Of a stretch of DNA of 55,332 bases, positions 17,408 through 25,949 are shown piece after piece. Origin of the DNA: Clostridiales bacterium (GTDB lineage Bacteria; Bacillota; Clostridia; Peptostreptococcales; Acidaminobacteraceae). Position 1 is the first letter of the stretch. Every line of letters begins with the position of its first letter. Where the stretch lies: NCBI GenBank assembly GCA_030446305.1, contig JASUSA010000014.1, positions 1-55,332 on the forward strand. Reading direction: 5' to 3'. The notes below the pieces were generated by a model. It had not been told where the DNA came from, did not search any database, and saw only the letters and a program-made list of their open reading frames with translations. Both the position numbers and the translations under genes were made by a program.

Positions 17408-18802
17408 ATGGCACAACAAATGGAAGGTTTTATTGATCACGCACTTATTTATCAAATTTTAGAGGAAACGAAAGTCGTAACAGACGATGCAATTGAATCG
17501 GTTCTTGCAAAGACGTTTAACCGTGAAACCCTGTCGTATAGAGATGTGGCCATTTTATTACAGGCTAAAAAGCCGGCGCAGATCGAGCGCATTTACAAAC
17601 GCGCCTCTGAAATCAAGCGCGACATTTACGGCAATCGCGTGGTCATGTTTGCACCGCTGTACGTCAGCAACTTCTGCATTAACAATTGTTCTTATTGCGG
17701 CTACAAGCGCAGCAATCACTTTACACGTAAAAAACTGACCAAAGCAGAAATACAGGAAGAAGTTCGCATTCTTGAAAAAATGGGGCATAAGCGCATTGCA
17801 CTGGAAGCAGGTGAAGATCCCGTTAACTGTGATATTGACTATATAACCGATACAATTAAGACGATTTATGAAACGGTCAGTGAAAAAAGCAATATCAGAC
17901 GCATCAACGTCAATATTGCCGCGACGACCGTTGAAAATTATCAAAAACTGAAAGCATCAGAAATCGGTACGTATATTCTCTTTCAGGAAACTTACGAAAA
18001 GAACAATTATGAAAAATTACACCCGCATTGTCCAAAAGGTGACTATTTGTATCACTTGACAGCATTTGACAGAGCCATGCAAGGTGGTATTGATGATGTC
18101 GGTGCCGGGGTATTGTTCGGTTTTTCAGATCATCGTTTTGAAGTACTGGCTTTGATGATGCACAACAAGCATCTTGAAGAGACTTACGGCGTTGGCTTTC
18201 ATACCATTTCAGTACCGAGAATCAAACCGGCTGAAGGGGTGGATTTATCAGATTATGCGCATATTCTGGATGATGAAACCTTCAAAAAAATAGTGGCAAT
18301 TTTAAGGCTTGCCGTTCCATTTACCGGTATTATCCTCTCAACGCGTGAAAGTGAAGCGACGCGCAATGAGTTAATCCATCACGGGGTTACGCAGCTCAGT
18401 GCCGGTTCCTGTACAGGCGTTGGCGGGTATAAGGCCAATGAGCTCGGGAATGACGTCCAGCAGTTTGCCATTTCTGATGATCGCCCGACAATTGAGGTGA
18501 TTAAGGGGCTTATTCGAGATGGTTTTATACCGAGTTTCTGCACCTCCTGCTATCGCATGGGCAGAACAGGCGACCGATTTATGAAATTGGCGAAGACAGG
18601 TGAAATTCAGCATGTCTGTCAGCCCAATGCCATGATGACACTTAAAGAATATGCCATTGACTACGGTGATGAAGAGCTTCAGAGTATGGCTGACGCCTTT
18701 ATAGCATCACAGCTTGCGCATGTTAAAACGGATCAAACGCGTCATATCATTATTAAAGGACTTGAAGATCTTTCAAATGGGAAACGCGATATTTTTCTAT
18801 AG
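17408..18802 (+). CDS. hydG: [FeFe]-hydrogenase maturase HydG (radical SAM tyrosine lyase)
   Basis: HydG cleaves tyrosine to p-cresol, cyanide and carbon monoxide and builds the Fe(CO)2(CN) unit of the hydrogenase H-cluster. The radical SAM cluster motif is CX3CX2C at Cys90, Cys94 and Cys97 (NFCINNCSYCGYKR). The second, auxiliary cluster motif CX2CX22C, which separates HydG from the tyrosine lyase ThiH, is intact at Cys378, Cys381 and Cys404. At 464 residues it is full length. CTGGAGGG precedes the ATG at 17408. The gene follows the TM1266-like regulator. HydE, HydF and the hydrogenase itself are not in this window, so the rest of the pathway must be encoded elsewhere. Confidence 0.95.
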   Translation: MAQQMEGFIDHALIYQILEETKVVTDDAIESVLAKTFNRETLSYRDVAILLQAKKPAQIERIYKRASEIKRDIYGNRVVMFAPLYVSNFCINNCSYCGYKRSNHFTRKKLTKAEIQEEVRILEKMGHKRIALEAGEDPVNCDIDYITDTIKTIYETVSEKSNIRRINVNIAATTVENYQKLKASEIGTYILFQETYEKNNYEKLHPHCPKGDYLYHLTAFDRAMQGGIDDVGAGVLFGFSDHRFEVLALMMHNKHLEETYGVGFHTISVPRIKPAEGVDLSDYAHILDDETFKKIVAILRLAVPFTGIILSTRESEATRNELIHHGVTQLSAGSCTGVGGYKANELGNDVQQFAISDDRPTIEVIKGLIRDGFIPSFCTSCYRMGRTGDRFMKLAKTGEIQHVCQPNAMMTLKEYAIDYGDEELQSMADAFIASQLAHVKTDQTRHIIIKGLEDLSNGKRDIFL

Positions 18803-18850
18803 AGATAACACGGTAAAAGCATCTACAAAAACATCGACAAAAGCATCTGC

Positions 18851-18897
18851 AAAAATCGGTATGAAGCATGTTCAGCATGCGGCATGCCGATTTTTTT
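18851..18897 (+). terminator. Terminator after hydG
   Basis: A 13-bp stem (18851-18863 with 18883-18895, one G-T pair) contains an inner GCATG/CATGC stem and ends in seven T residues. Just upstream, 18817-18850 holds three imperfect 12-nt repeats of the AAAAGCATCTAC type. Confidence 0.88.
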
Positions 18898-19009
18898 GAT
18901 AAAAAACTTGATGGCGAAAATTGGCGTAAAGTCGCTTGATGCCACGGTTTTTGTTTAGGAATTTGCAAAATGGTTAAAAATATTGTAGGACTTGTATGAG
19001 GGAGCGCCT

Positions 19010-22000
19010 ATGAAGAAGATTGAAATAGCAAATTTTATCAGTTTGATGGATAATGCCGGTGATGCGGTTATCATTTGTGACTCAAATGCCCGAATTGCTT
19101 ATTGCAATAATCAGTTTGCAAACCTTACAGGTATTGACCGCGAGACTGCCACAGGGAGCAAATTAGATGATACGACACGTCTCTTTAGAGGAACGGGGCG
19201 TATTAAGCTATGTGAATCCATTGAAGGGCGTCAAAATATTCAGCTTTTAGAGGGAATAGAACTGGAAAACAACAGCGGCGAACGCACGCATGTGACGGTG
19301 ACGGCTTCTGTATCAGATGAAGATTGTTCAGCATTTACCTATGCCATTGTCATTATTAAGAACATTGAAAAGCTGCATCAGGCACGTGCCAATGTAGATA
19401 TGTATTCAAGCTTGGTTGAACAGAGCCATATTTCGATGATTATTACAGACTTGCGATGGCGCGTACAATACTGTAATCCGTATTATCAGTATAAATATTT
19501 GGGTGAGCGCAACGATCTTATTGGAGAGGATATTTTAGAAATTCTCTTTCCAAAGGCCAAAGAAGACTTTAAAGAAATGGTTGTCTTTTACGTTGAACAG
19601 CTTGGCAGCTGGACTTCAGAAGAGCGTTTTAATTTGGCAAATGATGAATATGCATGGGAAGAAATACAAATTCAAGCGGTACGAGATTCATACGGAAACA
19701 TGATGCACTATACGATCATGATGAAAGACATTACAAACCGAAAGCATACGGAACTTTACATAGAACAGGAAAAGCAGACTTTTGAAGCTATTTTTGAGAA
19801 CACGACAGTAGGGCTCCTCATCATTGATGAACGCGGTATTATCTTAAAGACGAATATGGAAGCGCTTAGAATTTTCAATACAGAAATACAAAACATTGTG
19901 GATGCCTCATTTTACAACCTTTTTATTTGCACGCAAAATTCTGATACGGTGCACTATAAATGCAATCATTGTGAGAACTGTATCATTACCAAAACGCTTG
20001 AGCGCGTTATGGAAAAAGATATGACCATACGCGGTCAGGAAGTGATTTATGCCGCAGGCCATAAAGACCTCAGGAACGATGAAAAGTCAATTCGCTATTT
20101 GCGAATGAATGCATCGCCTGCGGTAATCAATCAGCAAAAGCATATTCTCGTAGCGCTTCAGGATATAACCGATATGAAACGCATGTCTCGTGAACTCATT
20201 CACAGTGAACGGCATCTGCGCATGATTACCAACAGTATGCTGGATACCATCGTGCAGATAAACAGCGACAACATTATCACGTATGCTTCACCATCGGTAA
20301 AGCAGCTAACAGGGTATGACGTCGGTGAAATCATTGGTCGTGATTTCAGAAAATTTGTTATTGAGAAGGATCTTGAAGCCAATGAAATGCATGAAGGCAT
20401 AAGGAAAGAATTCCAAGCCAATACCACAGCTGAATTTCAAATTGAGACGAAGCTGGGCGAGGAACGCTGGTCGCAGTCAGTTGGCAATATTTTAAAATAT
20501 GAGGATGATGTCAGTTATGTCTTTGTCATCAGAGATATTACCGAGCAGGTGGAATATCGAAAAAAACTTCAGGCATCAAAGAAAGTAGCTGATGAGGCAA
20601 ATGCAGCAAAGAGTTTATTCCTTGCCAATATGAGCCATGAAATTCGTACGCCGATGAACGGGATTATCGGTATGACAGAATTAACGCTGATGACAGAGCT
20701 CTCCCCTGTACAAAAACAGTATCTGGAAATGGTTAAGACGAGTGCGACTTCCTTGCTCAATATTATCAACAGCATTTTAGATTTTTCAAAAATTGAAGCG
20801 GGGAAAATGGAAGCGGATGAGCATATTTTTAATTTTTCATCCTTTATCAATGAAACATTTATGCCGTTAAGAGTTCAGGCAATGGCAAAGCACATAAAGT
20901 TTGAATTTGAGCGGCTAACGCAAATTCCTGAATTTTTTATTGGCGATTCGGTAAAAATCAGACAAGTTTTGAATAACATCATTTACAATGCCATTAAATT
21001 TACAGATGATGGCCATGTTTCCGTAAAGATCAGCGGCACCAATACAGATGGAATGGTTTTCAAACTCAATATACGGGTAGAAGACACGGGCATTGGCATT
21101 TCTGAGGAAAATCAGGCAAAGATATTTGAAAGCTTTAACCAAGCTGATCCAAGTGCCACGCGTAAATATGGCGGTACGGGATTGGGACTTTCCATATCGA
21201 AGGGGCTTATTGAACTGCTGGGCGGAAAGCTGACGATGTCGAGTGAACTCGGAAAGGGAACGACCATGGTAATTGATCTGCCGATGGTCATTGGAAATGC
21301 CTTTGGACCAATTGGCGACAATCAGAAAATTGAAATTCCAGAGGTATCGAAAAAGCTGAATGTGCTCGTAGCAGAGGACGATGAGGTCAATCAAATCGTC
21401 GTAAGCAAGCTTCTCAATCTGCAGGGGCATAAGGCAGATATAACCAGCAATGGGCGCGATGCTGTCAATTTGTTTAGAAACCAGCGCTACGATCTCGTCA
21501 TCATGGATATTCAAATGAAGACGATGAACGGCATTGAAGCGATGAAAGCAATGCGGCATATAAGTGAAGCGCAAGGCAATAGTGTCCCCATTGTCGCCTT
21601 TACAGCACATGCACTTTCAGAAGATGAAAAAAAGCTAAAAGTTGCCGGTTTTGATGATTATATCGCGAAGCCCGTATCGCTTAAAAATTTTTATCGCGTC
21701 ATTATGAAGAATACAGGCATGCTTGAAGAACAGCGTTTTAACGTCGATGACATTATGGTTCGCATTCAGCAGGAGGAAACACTTGGCGAATTGGCATTAT
21801 CGGCTATTGATGAAAAGGTTGAGGCCGTTGACAATGCTGTTGCAACAAACGATTTTGCAGTTATTGAAATGCTTTCAGGACAGTTAAAGCACCTGGTTAA
21901 AAACCATACTGCGCTTCGGCGCATCGTCTTAAAGATGGAACTTGCCATACGCAAAGAGAACATTGAAGCATTTGGTACATATTTACAAAATTTTAAAGAA

Positions 22001-22015
22001 AACCTGAGGAGGTAG
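19010..22015 (+). CDS. Soluble multi-PAS hybrid sensor histidine kinase with a Cys cluster
   Basis: A 1001-residue kinase without transmembrane segments. Four PAS-type sensor domains appear at about residues 8-120, 130-245, 255-385 and 395-520. The third carries a cysteine cluster Cys307-X10-Cys318-X2-Cys321-X2-Cys324, which could bind a metal or an Fe-S cluster. The HisKA phospho-acceptor is His543 in SHEIRTPMNG, followed by an ATPase domain (DTGIGI, GGTGLGLSI) and a C-terminal receiver domain with Asp833 in VIMDIQMK. A helical tail after the receiver may be an Hpt-like output, although no clear Hpt histidine motif stands out. I take the ATG at 19010, preceded by GAGGGAG; an upstream in-frame TTG at 18992 is less likely. 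A single-domain response regulator begins 2 nt after the stop, a likely partner. Confidence 0.9.
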   Translation: MKKIEIANFISLMDNAGDAVIICDSNARIAYCNNQFANLTGIDRETATGSKLDDTTRLFRGTGRIKLCESIEGRQNIQLLEGIELENNSGERTHVTVTASVSDEDCSAFTYAIVIIKNIEKLHQARANVDMYSSLVEQSHISMIITDLRWRVQYCNPYYQYKYLGERNDLIGEDILEILFPKAKEDFKEMVVFYVEQLGSWTSEERFNLANDEYAWEEIQIQAVRDSYGNMMHYTIMMKDITNRKHTELYIEQEKQTFEAIFENTTVGLLIIDERGIILKTNMEALRIFNTEIQNIVDASFYNLFICTQNSDTVHYKCNHCENCIITKTLERVMEKDMTIRGQEVIYAAGHKDLRNDEKSIRYLRMNASPAVINQQKHILVALQDITDMKRMSRELIHSERHLRMITNSMLDTIVQINSDNIITYASPSVKQLTGYDVGEIIGRDFRKFVIEKDLEANEMHEGIRKEFQANTTAEFQIETKLGEERWSQSVGNILKYEDDVSYVFVIRDITEQVEYRKKLQASKKVADEANAAKSLFLANMSHEIRTPMNGIIGMTELTLMTELSPVQKQYLEMVKTSATSLLNIINSILDFSKIEAGKMEADEHIFNFSSFINETFMPLRVQAMAKHIKFEFERLTQIPEFFIGDSVKIRQVLNNIIYNAIKFTDDGHVSVKISGTNTDGMVFKLNIRVEDTGIGISEENQAKIFESFNQADPSATRKYGGTGLGLSISKGLIELLGGKLTMSSELGKGTTMVIDLPMVIGNAFGPIGDNQKIEIPEVSKKLNVLVAEDDEVNQIVVSKLLNLQGHKADITSNGRDAVNLFRNQRYDLVIMDIQMKTMNGIEAMKAMRHISEAQGNSVPIVAFTAHALSEDEKKLKVAGFDDYIAKPVSLKNFYRVIMKNTGMLEEQRFNVDDIMVRIQQEETLGELALSAIDEKVEAVDNAVATNDFAVIEMLSGQLKHLVKNHTALRRIVLKMELAIRKENIEAFGTYLQNFKENLRR

Positions 22016-22017
22016 TT

Positions 22018-22410
22018 ATGCGGATTCTTATCGCCGAAGACGATTACGTGAGTCGTACTTTTTTGTACAAATTCTTGAACAAATACGGGGAATGTGATGT
22101 CACCGTAGACGGCATCGAAGCATTAGAGGTCTTTATGATGGCACTTGATGAAGGCATATACTATGATCTCGTGTGTCTGGATATCATGATGCCGGAGGTA
22201 GATGGCATCAATGTCCTTAAAACCATTCGAATTCTGGAACAGGAACGGAAAGTGCCGGAAGAAAAGAAATGCAAAATTATCATGACGACGGCACTTAATT
22301 CTACTGAAAAAGTTCAGTCGACATTTGAAATTGGCGCACAGGGATTTGCCGTTAAGCCAATTGATGTCGATAAATTTGTCGATGTCCTCAAAAAGCTGGA
22401 ACTCATTTGA
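22018..22410 (+). CDS. Single-domain response regulator (CheY-like receiver)
   Basis: A 130-residue receiver domain with no output domain. The acidic pocket is present (AEDDY near the N-terminus), the phospho-acceptor is Asp55 in CLDIMMPEVDG, the conserved Thr is in MTTAL, and the Lys lies in VKPID. GAGGAGG lies directly upstream. It follows the hybrid kinase by 2 nt and is most likely phosphorylated by it, giving a phosphorelay or a protein-protein output. Its target cannot be read from the sequence. Confidence 0.92.
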   Translation: MRILIAEDDYVSRTFLYKFLNKYGECDVTVDGIEALEVFMMALDEGIYYDLVCLDIMMPEVDGINVLKTIRILEQERKVPEEKKCKIIMTTALNSTEKVQSTFEIGAQGFAVKPIDVDKFVDVLKKLELI

Positions 22411-22463
22411 CGCTTGACAGGACATGGTGAATGTGGCACCATTTTTGATGAAAGGATGGCCAC

Positions 22464-23423
22464 ATGTCTGAACGCTATTTGTCAATCAATGCATTTTTAA
22501 AACAGAAGTTTGGCAGCAAATTTATTAAGCTCTCCATAGATGGGGGATTTACCTGTCCAAATCGTGATGGAACCCTTGATCGCGGCGGTTGTCTTTTTTG
22601 CAGTGAGCAGGGCTCAGGAGAGTATGCCGGCATTGTTGCCCCTGAATTCGAAAAGGCGCAGGCATCGGCAAGCGCTCAAATAGAATCATCAATAAGTGCT
22701 CAGATAGAATCACAGAAAGCACTGGTAAGCAAGAAATGGACAGCGCGGAACTACATTGCTTATTTTCAAAATTTTACAAATACGTATGATTCAGTTGACC
22801 GTCTGAAACTTCGATATGATAAAGCGTTGGCGGAACCTGAAATAAAAGGTCTTGCAATTGCAACACGTGCCGATTGCCTTGACGACTGCGTTATCGAGCT
22901 GCTTAAATCGTATCGGCATTTGCCGGTTTTCTGGGTTGAAATAGGGGTTCAAACATCAAAACAAGATTCGCGGGACTGGCTGAATCTGCATCAGTCGCTT
23001 TCCTTACTCGAATCACGCGTTAAGGCGCTTAAAGAAGCAGGCATTCCGGTTGTTCTCCATGTTATAGCCGGATTGCCCGGCGAGACAAAAGAAGACTTTA
23101 TGGCGACGATTGCCTTTGTCAACCGACTCGCACCGTTCGGCATAAAAATACATATGCTGAATATTTTAAAGGGAACAGCACTGGCGCACGCATATGGTGA
23201 AGCGCCATTTGAATTGCTTTCGCGTGATGTTTACATCGAATGGATTGTTGAGGCATTGGCGCATTTAAGGCCTGACATCACCATACACAGGCTCACGGGA
23301 GACGGACCTAGAGCGCTGCTGATTGAACCACTGTGGATACGCGACAAACGCGCCGTTCTAAATGGTATTGAAAAGCAGCTGCGGGAACAGTCAATTGTTC
23401 AAGGCTGTCAATGGCAAGATTAA
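22464..23423 (+). CDS. YhcC-type radical SAM protein (TIGR01212 family)
   Basis: A 319-residue radical SAM protein whose N-terminus (RYLSINAFLKQKFG, then KLSIDGGFTCPNRDGT) is the hallmark of the YhcC family. The cluster cysteines are Cys31, Cys43 and Cys46, a CX11CX2C spacing typical of the related Elp3-like group rather than the classic CX3CX2C. FWVEIGVQTS and VLHVIAGLPGET are family segments. YhcC proteins are conserved but their reaction is not established as far as I know. A ribosome binding site (AAAGGA) precedes the ATG at 22464. It lies 53 nt after the response regulator and could be in the same transcript. Confidence 0.88.
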   Translation: MSERYLSINAFLKQKFGSKFIKLSIDGGFTCPNRDGTLDRGGCLFCSEQGSGEYAGIVAPEFEKAQASASAQIESSISAQIESQKALVSKKWTARNYIAYFQNFTNTYDSVDRLKLRYDKALAEPEIKGLAIATRADCLDDCVIELLKSYRHLPVFWVEIGVQTSKQDSRDWLNLHQSLSLLESRVKALKEAGIPVVLHVIAGLPGETKEDFMATIAFVNRLAPFGIKIHMLNILKGTALAHAYGEAPFELLSRDVYIEWIVEALAHLRPDITIHRLTGDGPRALLIEPLWIRDKRAVLNGIEKQLREQSIVQGCQWQD

Positions 23424-23519
23424 TTGATAGTAACCTTGTATTCAGGTATAACTGGGGTTTGAATTTGTACATATTTAGAGTGTACGGATTGCCCGTCTGC
23501 AATGACGTATCAATATTAT

Positions 23520-23562
23520 AAAATAAAGCAAGGGCTCACACCTGCTAGAGGAGACCTTGCTT
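23520..23562 (-). terminator. Terminator of the PilZ-domain gene
   Basis: An 8-bp stem AAGCAAGG/CCTTGCTT (23526-23533 with 23555-23562) with an inner CTC/GAG stem overlaps the stop codon. Read on the minus strand it runs into TTTATTTTATAAT, so it acts for the minus-strand gene; the plus-strand side has no T-run. Confidence 0.65.
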
Positions 23563-24679
23563 AAGCGACAACATTGTAAATATTCTGTGTTGAGAGCAGA
23601 TAGATGCTGACAAAGAGCATGATAACGGCGATGGCAATGGTGACAATAAGCGTCATACTAAAATGATCTGTACTGCGTTTCATGCGCGTGCCGTTGAGAA
23701 TAAGACCATAACTGCCAAAGCTAATCGCAACGAGTGTCAAGACCATCGACGTGGTAAAATAATTGGGATCCCAATACTTTGCGCGTCTGATATTAAAGAA
23801 TTTATCCAGTGAATACAGGGGTTTTGGCTGCGCAAAGAGGATAAACATCAGCGCAAAAAAGATGACGACGACGTTGAGCAGCCCAATCATTTGATAGCGT
23901 TTAATAATTTTATCATCACCGCGACGTCTGTCATCACCACCTTCAATTAGATGTTCCAGCTGATCGCGCTGGGCGCTTAATGAGGTGTCGTAGGCAATGA
24001 CCTCTGCCTGTTTGGCATATAGATACTGAATGACCATTTTGCTCTGTTCATTACTGAGATCGAGAAACTGAATGCGCAGCATATAACGTCGAATCTCGGT
24101 TTGCGGCATGGAATCAATGACCCTGCAATTAATTAAAAACTTGCGTTTGGGATCGGGTTTGTTTTCGTAAGCTTCAGGATCAATAATGTTGGCATCAAAT
24201 ACAATCTCGAAAACATCGTCCTTTGCCATTTGGACAGGGCTCAGCGCTCGCATGCCCGTAGAACTGATATCTTTTGTCGTCAGCGTTACTTGCTTGCCCT
24301 TATACGCGATGGTATAGTCATTAAACACGTTGACGCGAAAAGCCTGGCGCCTCTGTACTTTCTTTGGCTGTGATGTCGCCCTAAGCGTAACCGTATAATT
24401 ACTGCCCTTATGCGTTTTTTCAATCACTTTGCAAGTGAGCTCATAGGCGGCGCGCTGCTGATCTTCACCGGCGTAGAACGTTACGGTGATTAATTCATCG
24501 TCGTGAAGGACGTACATCCTGCCGCGATGCATGGGGGATACAATTTTAAAAAAGCCATTATCATAGCCTGTTTCAATAACAGTTTTGAGTTTTAGGATTG
24601 TTGGATTTTGTGCTTCATCCAGAATGGAAACAGAGAGATCAACTGAATACGATGGCAGTAAATATTCCGATAAATCCAT
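23561..24679 (-). CDS. PilZ (YcgR-like) c-di-GMP receptor with C-terminal membrane anchor
   Basis: A 372-residue protein. Residues 1 to about 100 resemble the N-terminal YcgR-type domain. The PilZ domain follows (about 105-215), with both c-di-GMP motifs: RxxxR at Arg111-Arg115 (RRQAFR) and DxSxxG at Asp137-Gly142 (DISSTG). It should therefore bind c-di-GMP. After a charged linker, three hydrophobic segments (about 268-290, 308-332 and 343-365) form a membrane anchor, which ordinary YcgR flagellar-brake proteins lack. The ATG at 24679 is preceded by a GGAGG-type site, and a sigma-A-like promoter lies upstream. The gene stands alone. It may link the c-di-GMP made and degraded by the upstream EAL/GGDEF pair to a membrane target; no flagellar genes are in view. 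Confidence 0.85.
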   Translation of the reverse strand: MDLSEYLLPSYSVDLSVSILDEAQNPTILKLKTVIETGYDNGFFKIVSPMHRGRMYVLHDDELITVTFYAGEDQQRAAYELTCKVIEKTHKGSNYTVTLRATSQPKKVQRRQAFRVNVFNDYTIAYKGKQVTLTTKDISSTGMRALSPVQMAKDDVFEIVFDANIIDPEAYENKPDPKRKFLINCRVIDSMPQTEIRRYMLRIQFLDLSNEQSKMVIQYLYAKQAEVIAYDTSLSAQRDQLEHLIEGGDDRRRGDDKIIKRYQMIGLLNVVVIFFALMFILFAQPKPLYSLDKFFNIRRAKYWDPNYFTTSMVLTLVAISFGSYGLILNGTRMKRSTDHFSMTLIVTIAIAVIMLFVSIYLLSTQNIYNVVA

Positions 24680-24708
24680 ATAATAACCTCCTGTCTGATC
24701 TTACTTAT

Positions 24709-24736
24709 ATTATAACATAGGACGACCTTGACACAA
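24709..24736 (-). promoter_or_regulatory. Promoter of the PilZ-domain gene
   Basis: On the minus strand, TATAAT (24709-24714) lies 16 bp from TTGTGT (24731-24736). The -10 is perfect and the -35 is partial. It sits about 30 nt upstream of the start codon. Confidence 0.55.
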
Positions 24737-25171
24737 AGTAGGCGCATGCGTGTGACGACCGCAACTATTTTCCGAAGCAATGCAAAAATAGCATAAAAAA
24801 GAGAATGCATTTTAGAAAAAATATGTTTTAAAATCTATACATATGGGTAACATAATAATATAACAAAACCATATTGGTTTTTTTATAGAGGTCAGTTCAG
24901 GACATATTAATAGGGTATAGACCCTAAAGTTAAACAAACTCTTAACACCGTTGTTTTTAAAAATGCTTGTTTTTATCTTTCGTTAGGAGGCATGCTTATA
25001 GACGACATTACGTTTATTAAAACTGAATACGCATTGAATCAATGTGCTGAAACTGACTAAATGGACTCGCTTTATCAATGAAAAGCGGGTCCATTTTAAT
25101 GTCTAAAAAGAGATTAATGCAATCAATGCTCGGTTGTGTTGGTAAAAAGTCAATGACGTCTGGTTTTTTCT
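24737..25171. other. Long intergenic region with a possible mini-ORF and hairpin
   Basis: No normal gene is seen. Features are a short hairpin TAGGGT/ACCCTA near 24912-24927, a TTAGGAGGC site at 24983-24991, a 22-codon reading frame from ATG 24992 to TAA 25060, and a strong 15-bp stem (25059-25073 with 25082-25096, one G-T pair) followed by TTTT. The AGGAGG is only 1 nt from that ATG, too close for good initiation, so the transcript may be a small RNA rather than a peptide gene. The hairpin may also end the minus-strand Nudix transcript. Confidence 0.35.
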
Positions 25172-25831
25172 TTAAAGGGGTTTTTGATTTGATTGCTTCC
25201 GCATTTGTCCAAAATGATCGCAGTGCGGACTGAGTAGGTCAACAAAATTGCGCGTCATGCGTGCTGTGAGTCCCCAAATATGCTTGTCTTTGTAATGATA
25301 AAAAATGACGGGATATTTTGATGTTCTAAAGTCGTAATCTTTGCCGTCCGGAATTTTTTCAAATGGAAATGATTCAGGTATATTCATTTGTGTTTGGATT
25401 TCGTAGGTATCCGGTGCGTTTTCACAAAGGTGTGCAACGGGCACTAAAAAAATATGATCAACTTCGTCTTTTGAGTAATCAATGGCGTCAAATGGCTTGT
25501 CTATAATGCCGACAAAGCAGTGGATAAGCATATTAAAGCTCGTTAGGATTGAATCGACGCGACCGATGATTTTAATATCAGAGGGCTCAAGATTGAGTTC
25601 TTCACAGGTTTCACGAATGGCGGCACTTTCCGAATCCTCATGGCATTCGAGCTTGCCGCCGGGAAAGCATATTTCTCCGGGCTGTGATTTAAGTGTCGAC
25701 GCACGGACTTCATACATAAGATGCCAGACACCATCCTTTAAAACCAGCGGGATGAGTATCGCCGATTCGCGTTTGACACCGGTTATATTTGCTTTATATT
25801 GTTTGAGTGTTTCAATGATTTTCGAATTCAT
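25172..25831 (-). CDS. Nudix hydrolase, CoA pyrophosphatase type
   Basis: A 219-residue Nudix protein. The Nudix box reads GX5EX7REXXEE within GGKLECHED...AAIRETCEEL, with the usual final Gly replaced by Asn (EELNLE). Immediately upstream, RASTLKSQPGEICFPGG matches the extra motif of CoA pyrophosphatases (NUDT7/YeaB type), which split CoA or oxidised CoA into phosphopantetheine and 3',5'-ADP. I choose the ATG whose first base is 25831, because GGCGGAGG sits just before it; an ATG at 25849 lies upstream of that site. It diverges from an ABC exporter, sharing a promoter region of about 120 bp. The substrate is inferred from the motif alone. Confidence 0.85.
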   Translation of the reverse strand: MNSKIIETLKQYKANITGVKRESAILIPLVLKDGVWHLMYEVRASTLKSQPGEICFPGGKLECHEDSESAAIRETCEELNLEPSDIKIIGRVDSILTSFNMLIHCFVGIIDKPFDAIDYSKDEVDHIFLVPVAHLCENAPDTYEIQTQMNIPESFPFEKIPDGKDYDFRTSKYPVIFYHYKDKHIWGLTARMTRNFVDLLSPHCDHFGQMRKQSNQKPL

Positions 25832-25949
25832 GCTGCCTCCGCCATTCATTATGAAAATGAAATATTTATCTTTGAAAAAATACGTTATAATTATTAATCA
25901 TACCTTAAAAAATGATGTCATTCAAGCAAACGACCTTAAAGGAGCACGC

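Noticed and set aside
25482..25949. N-terminal extension of the ABC exporter
   Set aside because: It is antisense to the Nudix gene and not protein-like; a good ribosome binding site and ATG occur at 25950.
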